Positions 60,291 through 64,000 of a DNA stretch of 64,000 nucleotides are shown here, in pieces. The DNA is from Poriferisodalis sp965204195 (lineage in GTDB: Bacteria; Actinomycetota; Acidimicrobiia; Acidimicrobiales; Poriferisodalaceae), in the NCBI RefSeq assembly GCF_965204195.1, contig NZ_OZ241975.1:1240001-1304000 (forward strand), written 5' to 3'. The notes under the pieces are model-generated. The model did not search any database, had not been told where the DNA came from, and was given only the letters and a program-made list of their open reading frames with translations. Numbering within the stretch: the stretch's first letter is position 1; each line of letters begins with the position of its first letter. The position numbers and the translations under genes were made by a program.

Positions 60291-63200
60291 TCAGCCAGTC
60301 GGTGCAGCGGTGCGACCGGCTGCACGCAGTCGAACGGTGGCTTCGACATCGACCGATCGGCCATCGTCGCCGATCACCACGCCGTAGTCACGGCGGGCGC
60401 CCTCGACGCTGACGACGTCGTCCATCACGTCGCGCAGCACCACGTCGGGCTCTCGCTCGAATGCGTCGCCCCAGCCGCCCCCGCCGGGAGTGTCGGCGAT
60501 CATGCGTGCGGGACCCATCCGCTTCACGCCGTACTTGGGCGGCACGAACGTCGGCCCGTCTTGTTCAACGTCGACGGGAGCGATCCATTCCAAGCCGACT
60601 CCGCCGGTGCCGCCGCCGCGCACACCGTGTCCGGACGGCGTGTCGAGGCCCTCAGCCCGGAACGACCAGATGGCGGGCCGGAGGATGTCGGCCTCGTAGC
60701 GCACCCCGGTGCCGCCACGGCGGCGACCCGGCCCAGCGTTGTCACAGCGCTGCTCGTGACGCACGTAGCGCACTGGATACATCTGCTCGTGGAACTCCAG
60801 GTTGGGCATGTCGAGGCCGCCGAGGCTGATCAGGTGCCCCATCTGCACGAAGCCGTCGCGTTCCGCGGTGGCGCCTGGTGTGCCCATGGCGTGCCACTGG
60901 TACATCACCCACGTGGTGCCGTCGTCGTTGCGACCGGCCACATGCCCGTGCATCGTCTTTGACCACGCCGCACACGCCCTGCCCGGGTCGGCCTGGGCGA
61001 GCGCCTGCCAGGTGGCGATCACGATCTCGTGTGCCACGTACACCGTGTTCATGGTCATCGGCGCCGGCGGCCGGGCATTCACGATGCTGCCCTCGGGGGC
61101 ATTGACCGTGACCGGCCGGTAGGTGCCCTCGTTGCGAGGGATGGACGTGTCGAAGAACGACGACAGCGCCAGGAACACCGACGAGTACGTGTTGGCGACC
61201 GAGCTGTTCTTGAAGCCCTCGATCTGTGGATCGGTGCCGGTGAAATCCAGTTCCATCTCATCGCCGGTGATGGTCATGCGGACGCGCACGGCGATGTCGG
61301 CCGGTCCGAAGCAGTCGTTGTCGGTGCGGTCCTCGCCGTAGTAGGTGCCGTCGGGCAGGGCGGCGATGGCGGCGCGCATGCGGCGCTCGCCGTGCTCAAG
61401 CACGCCGTCGAGATAGGCCTGGTAGGCGTCGATGCCCAGCTCGGTTGCGAGCCCGATGACCCGCTCGGCACCTATCCGGGTCGAGCCGATCATGGCCAAC
61501 AGGTCGCCGTCGAGCAGCTCGGGGGTGCGGCAGTTGATGAGCAGCAGCTCCCAGAGATCTTCCCGCACCGTGCCGGCTTCGACCAGCTTGAGCACCGGCA
61601 GGCGGATGCCCTCCTGCCAGATCTCGGTGGCTTCGGGGTTATAGGTGCCGGCCAGGCCGCCGCCGATGTCGGACTGGTGCGCCCGGTTGCAGCAGAAGCC
61701 GATGAGCGGCGGTGTGTCGGCGCTGTCGACTGATTCGACTGATTCGGCGAAGATCGGCCGGGCGATGACCCAGTCGGGCAGATGGTTGCCGCCGGCGACG
61801 TAGGGGTCCGACAGCAGGTACACGTCCTCAGGCTCGATGCGGCCGCCGTACTTGGCCAGCAGCGCCCGCACGGCAAATCCGCCGCCGCCCGTGTGGATCG
61901 GGATGCCGTCGGCGTTGGCCACCAGCGTCCCGTCGGGTGTCGTCACGAAACACGAGAAGTCGTGGCTCTGGCTGAAGATCGTGCTGCGGGCGGTACGAGT
62001 CATCACCCAGCCCATGTGGCGGCTGATCTGGTCCAGACGGTTCTGCATCACGGCCAGTACGACCGGGTCGAGCTCGCCGCCCGCACGCGTCGTCGTGGCT
62101 CGACCGGTCGCCCCGACCTCTGCCGCCTCGGCCTCGCTGGGTGCGAGATCGATGAACAAGTCGCCGCTGGCGTCCACCCAGAGGCGGTCGCCGGGGCGGG
62201 CGACGATCGTGGTGGTCAGCTCCTCGACCAGTGCCGGCCCGACGATCTGGTGGCCCGAGCGCAGCGTCTCGCCGTCGTACACCGGCGTGGGGCACCAGCC
62301 GGACGTTCCGTGCCACACGGACCTTGTCTCGAATGGCTCAGGGTCGGCGACTGCGAGCGGCGCAGCGGTGGGGACGACATCGCCCGTCGATGCGCGAGCG
62401 ATCAAGCGCAACGAGGCGATCATGATCGTGCCGTCGGTCTGCACGTGGCCGTACAGGCGCTGGTACTCGGCTTCGAACGCTGAGCGCACGGCAGCGACGT
62501 CGACGGTCGCGGCGCTGCCGGCGAACGCCGGGACCCGGATCGACCACAGCTGGCCGGGGTGGTGAAGCTCCAGCTCGCAGTCCAGCGCCACCGCGGATTC
62601 ATCAAAGCCTTCGGCACCCATGACGTCGAGTGCGTCCGCTTGCAGCTCGGCCAGCCCAGCCTCGATCTCTGCGGTGTCCAGCTCGTCGAGCGAGCCCATC
62701 AGGAAGCGGGTGAAGTCCTGGCGCACGTCGGCGTGGAGCATCCCGATCGCGCACAGCGCACCGGCGTCGCGGGGCACATAGACGCGCTCGCAGCCGAGAC
62801 CCGCAGCAACCGAGGCGCCGTGCATCGGGCCGGCGCCTCCCGCGGCAACCATGGTGAACCGCCGCGGCGAGTGGCCCCGTTCGATCGAGATGTGCTCGGT
62901 GGCGCTGAGCAGATGCTGCTCGACGACTTCCACGATCCCGGCGGCGGCCTCCTCGATGGTCATCCCGAGCGGCTCGGCCACGTGGACCTCGATCGCCTCG
63001 CGGGCGGCGTCGATGTCGAGGTCCAAGGTGCCGCCGGCCGATTTGCCGGGACGCAGTCGGCCCAGCACGAGCTGGGCGTCGGTGACGGTGGGGAGCTCGC
63101 CGCCGTTGCCGTAGCAGGCGGGACCGGGAACAGCACCGGCGCCCTGGGGTCCCACATAGAGCAGACCGGCCTCGTCGACACCGGCGATCGTTCCGCCGCC

Positions 63201-64000
63201 CGCGCCGATGGTGTGGATGTCGATGGCCGGAGTGGAGACGTGGTAGCCGGCGATCATGATCTCGTCGCGGGTGTCCACCTCGCCGCCCGACATCAGCAGC
63301 ACGTCGCACGACGTCCCGCCGATCTCCATCGAGACGAGATTGCCGGGTTGCGCCGCCGTGCGGGCCGCAGAGCTGTCCAGTGCGGTGTCAACCGCCTCGC
63401 GGTACAGGTTCAACGCACCCACGGCGGCGGCGGGTCCGCTCAGCAGCAGGTTCACCGGACGCTCGGACAGATGGTCAACCGAGGCAGCACCGCCGTTGGA
63501 CTGCACCAGCAGGATCGAGTGGCGCAGACCGGCGGCCGCCAGATCGTCGTTCAGCGATTGCAGGTACGACACGATCTTCGGCGAGAGCGCCGCATTGACG
63601 ACGGCCGTGGAGGTCCGCTCGTACTCGCCCATCAGCGGCGACACGGCTGCCGATGCGGTCACCCAGTCGCCGTCCCACTGCTCGCGCACCGCTTCGGTTG
63701 CGGCTTGCTCGTGTGCGTCGTTGACGAAGGAGTTCATGAAGGCGACTGCCACGGCCTCCACGCCGTGGCTGTCGAATTGGTCGAGGATCTCGCCGAGGCC
63801 GCCCAGGTCGAGCGGAGCGTGCTCGGTGCCGTCGGCGTCGATGCGGCCCGGCACCGTGGTCCGCAGGTAGCGAGGCACCAGCACGGGGGCGTAGGGAGCG
63901 CGGTGATTCCACTGGTCCTCGCGCAGCCCGCGGCGGATCTCGAGCGTGTCACGGAATCCGTCGGTGCCGATCAGGCCGACGGTGGCACCGGTTCCCTCCA
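60291..64000 (-). CDS. HyuA-HyuB fused hydantoinase/oxoprolinase (5' end outside window)
   Basis: At least 1235 residues of a fused protein; the frame stays open to the right edge, so the N-terminus is missing. The first part is the HyuA-type ATPase (GATVGLIGTDGFRDTLEIRR at the edge, METLMEIGGTS-like SMEIGGTSCDVLLMSGGEVD, GAGGGTIAGVDEAGLLYVGP). The second, beginning near ELDPVVLAVMQNRLDQISRH, is HyuB (VYLLSDPYVAGGNHLPDWVI). Such enzymes open hydantoin, 5-oxoproline or acetone-type substrates using ATP. Fusion of A and B as in 5-oxoprolinases is common, so the substrate is open. The end is at a TGA at 60291-60293. Confidence 0.92.
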   Translation of the reverse strand, partial: EGTGATVGLIGTDGFRDTLEIRRGLREDQWNHRAPYAPVLVPRYLRTTVPGRIDADGTEHAPLDLGGLGEILDQFDSHGVEAVAVAFMNSFVNDAHEQAATEAVREQWDGDWVTASAAVSPLMGEYERTSTAVVNAALSPKIVSYLQSLNDDLAAAGLRHSILLVQSNGGAASVDHLSERPVNLLLSGPAAAVGALNLYREAVDTALDSSAARTAAQPGNLVSMEIGGTSCDVLLMSGGEVDTRDEIMIAGYHVSTPAIDIHTIGAGGGTIAGVDEAGLLYVGPQGAGAVPGPACYGNGGELPTVTDAQLVLGRLRPGKSAGGTLDLDIDAAREAIEVHVAEPLGMTIEEAAAGIVEVVEQHLLSATEHISIERGHSPRRFTMVAAGGAGPMHGASVAAGLGCERVYVPRDAGALCAIGMLHADVRQDFTRFLMGSLDELDTAEIEAGLAELQADALDVMGAEGFDESAVALDCELELHHPGQLWSIRVPAFAGSAATVDVAAVRSAFEAEYQRLYGHVQTDGTIMIASLRLIARASTGDVVPTAAPLAVADPEPFETRSVWHGTSGWCPTPVYDGETLRSGHQIVGPALVEELTTTIVARPGDRLWVDASGDLFIDLAPSEAEAAEVGATGRATTTRAGGELDPVVLAVMQNRLDQISRHMGWVMTRTARSTIFSQSHDFSCFVTTPDGTLVANADGIPIHTGGGGFAVRALLAKYGGRIEPEDVYLLSDPYVAGGNHLPDWVIARPIFAESVESVDSADTPPLIGFCCNRAHQSDIGGGLAGTYNPEATEIWQEGIRLPVLKLVEAGTVREDLWELLLINCRTPELLDGDLLAMIGSTRIGAERVIGLATELGIDAYQAYLDGVLEHGERRMRAAIAALPDGTYYGEDRTDNDCFGPADIAVRVRMTITGDEMELDFTGTDPQIEGFKNSSVANTYSSVFLALSSFFDTSIPRNEGTYRPVTVNAPEGSIVNARPPAPMTMNTVYVAHEIVIATWQALAQADPGRACAAWSKTMHGHVAGRNDDGTTWVMYQWHAMGTPGATAERDGFVQMGHLISLGGLDMPNLEFHEQMYPVRYVRHEQRCDNAGPGRRRGGTGVRYEADILRPAIWSFRAEGLDTPSGHGVRGGGTGGVGLEWIAPVDVEQDGPTFVPPKYGVKRMGPARMIADTPGGGGWGDAFEREPDVVLRDVMDDVVSVEGARRDYGVVIGDDGRSVDVEATVRLRAAGRTAAPTG

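Overview
The window is one gene-dense, high-GC chromosomal stretch with few gaps and none over about 300 bases. GTG starts, ATGA/GTGA gene overlaps, TANNNT -10 boxes a few bases before start codons, a single-chain biotin-dependent acyl-CoA carboxylase, egtB-egtD, and a cysO-cysM...rph-rdgB order like that of mycobacteria all point to an actinobacterium. The abundance of CaiB/BaiF CoA-transferases, luciferase-like monooxygenases and acyl-CoA enzymes suggests an Acidimicrobiia-type heterotroph; that is an inference. I see no prophage, transposase, CRISPR array or rRNA.

Layout. 1-7.1 kb: a PrpF-type isomerase, a DrrAB-like ABC exporter (ATPase and two permeases), then an AlbA-fold/HATPase/winged-helix gene lying between two perfect 41-bp direct repeats, then a convergent cytochrome P450. 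7.2-8.2 kb: tRNA-Val(CAC) and an epoxide-hydrolase-like protein. 8.4-11.9 kb: a translationally coupled triad (circularly permuted ATP-grasp, alpha-E, transglutaminase-like). 12-21 kb: a carboxyltransferase, aminopeptidase P, an FAD oxidoreductase, a CoA-type NUDIX hydrolase, an NtaA-type monooxygenase and a two-domain polysaccharide deacetylase whose second domain has lost its metal histidines. 21-24 kb: three tandem paralogous membrane proteins. 24-33 kb: two tandem, doubly fused CaiB/BaiF CoA-transferases facing a BC-BCCP-CT acyl-CoA carboxylase across a triple hairpin. 33-35.3 kb: egtB-egtD for ergothioneine. 35.3-43 kb: alcohol dehydrogenase, SCO6745-like protein, dienelactone hydrolase, enoyl-CoA hydratase, amidase, EamA transporter and an alkylsulfatase-like metallohydrolase. 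43-48.6 kb: an RraA-like protein and then a putative aromatic-degradation operon (VOC dioxygenase, HpaB monooxygenase, luciferase-like oxidoreductase, alpha/beta hydrolase). 48.6-55.5 kb: housekeeping genes smpB, cysO, cysM, a lipoprotein, an Rv1339-like metallohydrolase, rph, rdgB, clpP and rpe. 55.6-64 kb: thiolase, a CoxL form II-like molybdoenzyme subunit, an alpha/beta hydrolase and an edge-truncated HyuA-HyuB fusion.

Features of the non-coding DNA. At least eleven genes have a TANNNT box ending 6-8 bases before the start codon and so are probably leaderless. A 66-bp intergenic repeat occurs in two near-identical copies plus two partial ones. At several convergent junctions the 3' end of the minus-strand gene is duplicated just beyond its stop codon. 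The strongest candidate for something undescribed is the repeat-bounded AlbA/HATPase gene at 3948-5856: deleting it with one repeat would leave a clean convergent overlap between the ABC permease and the P450.
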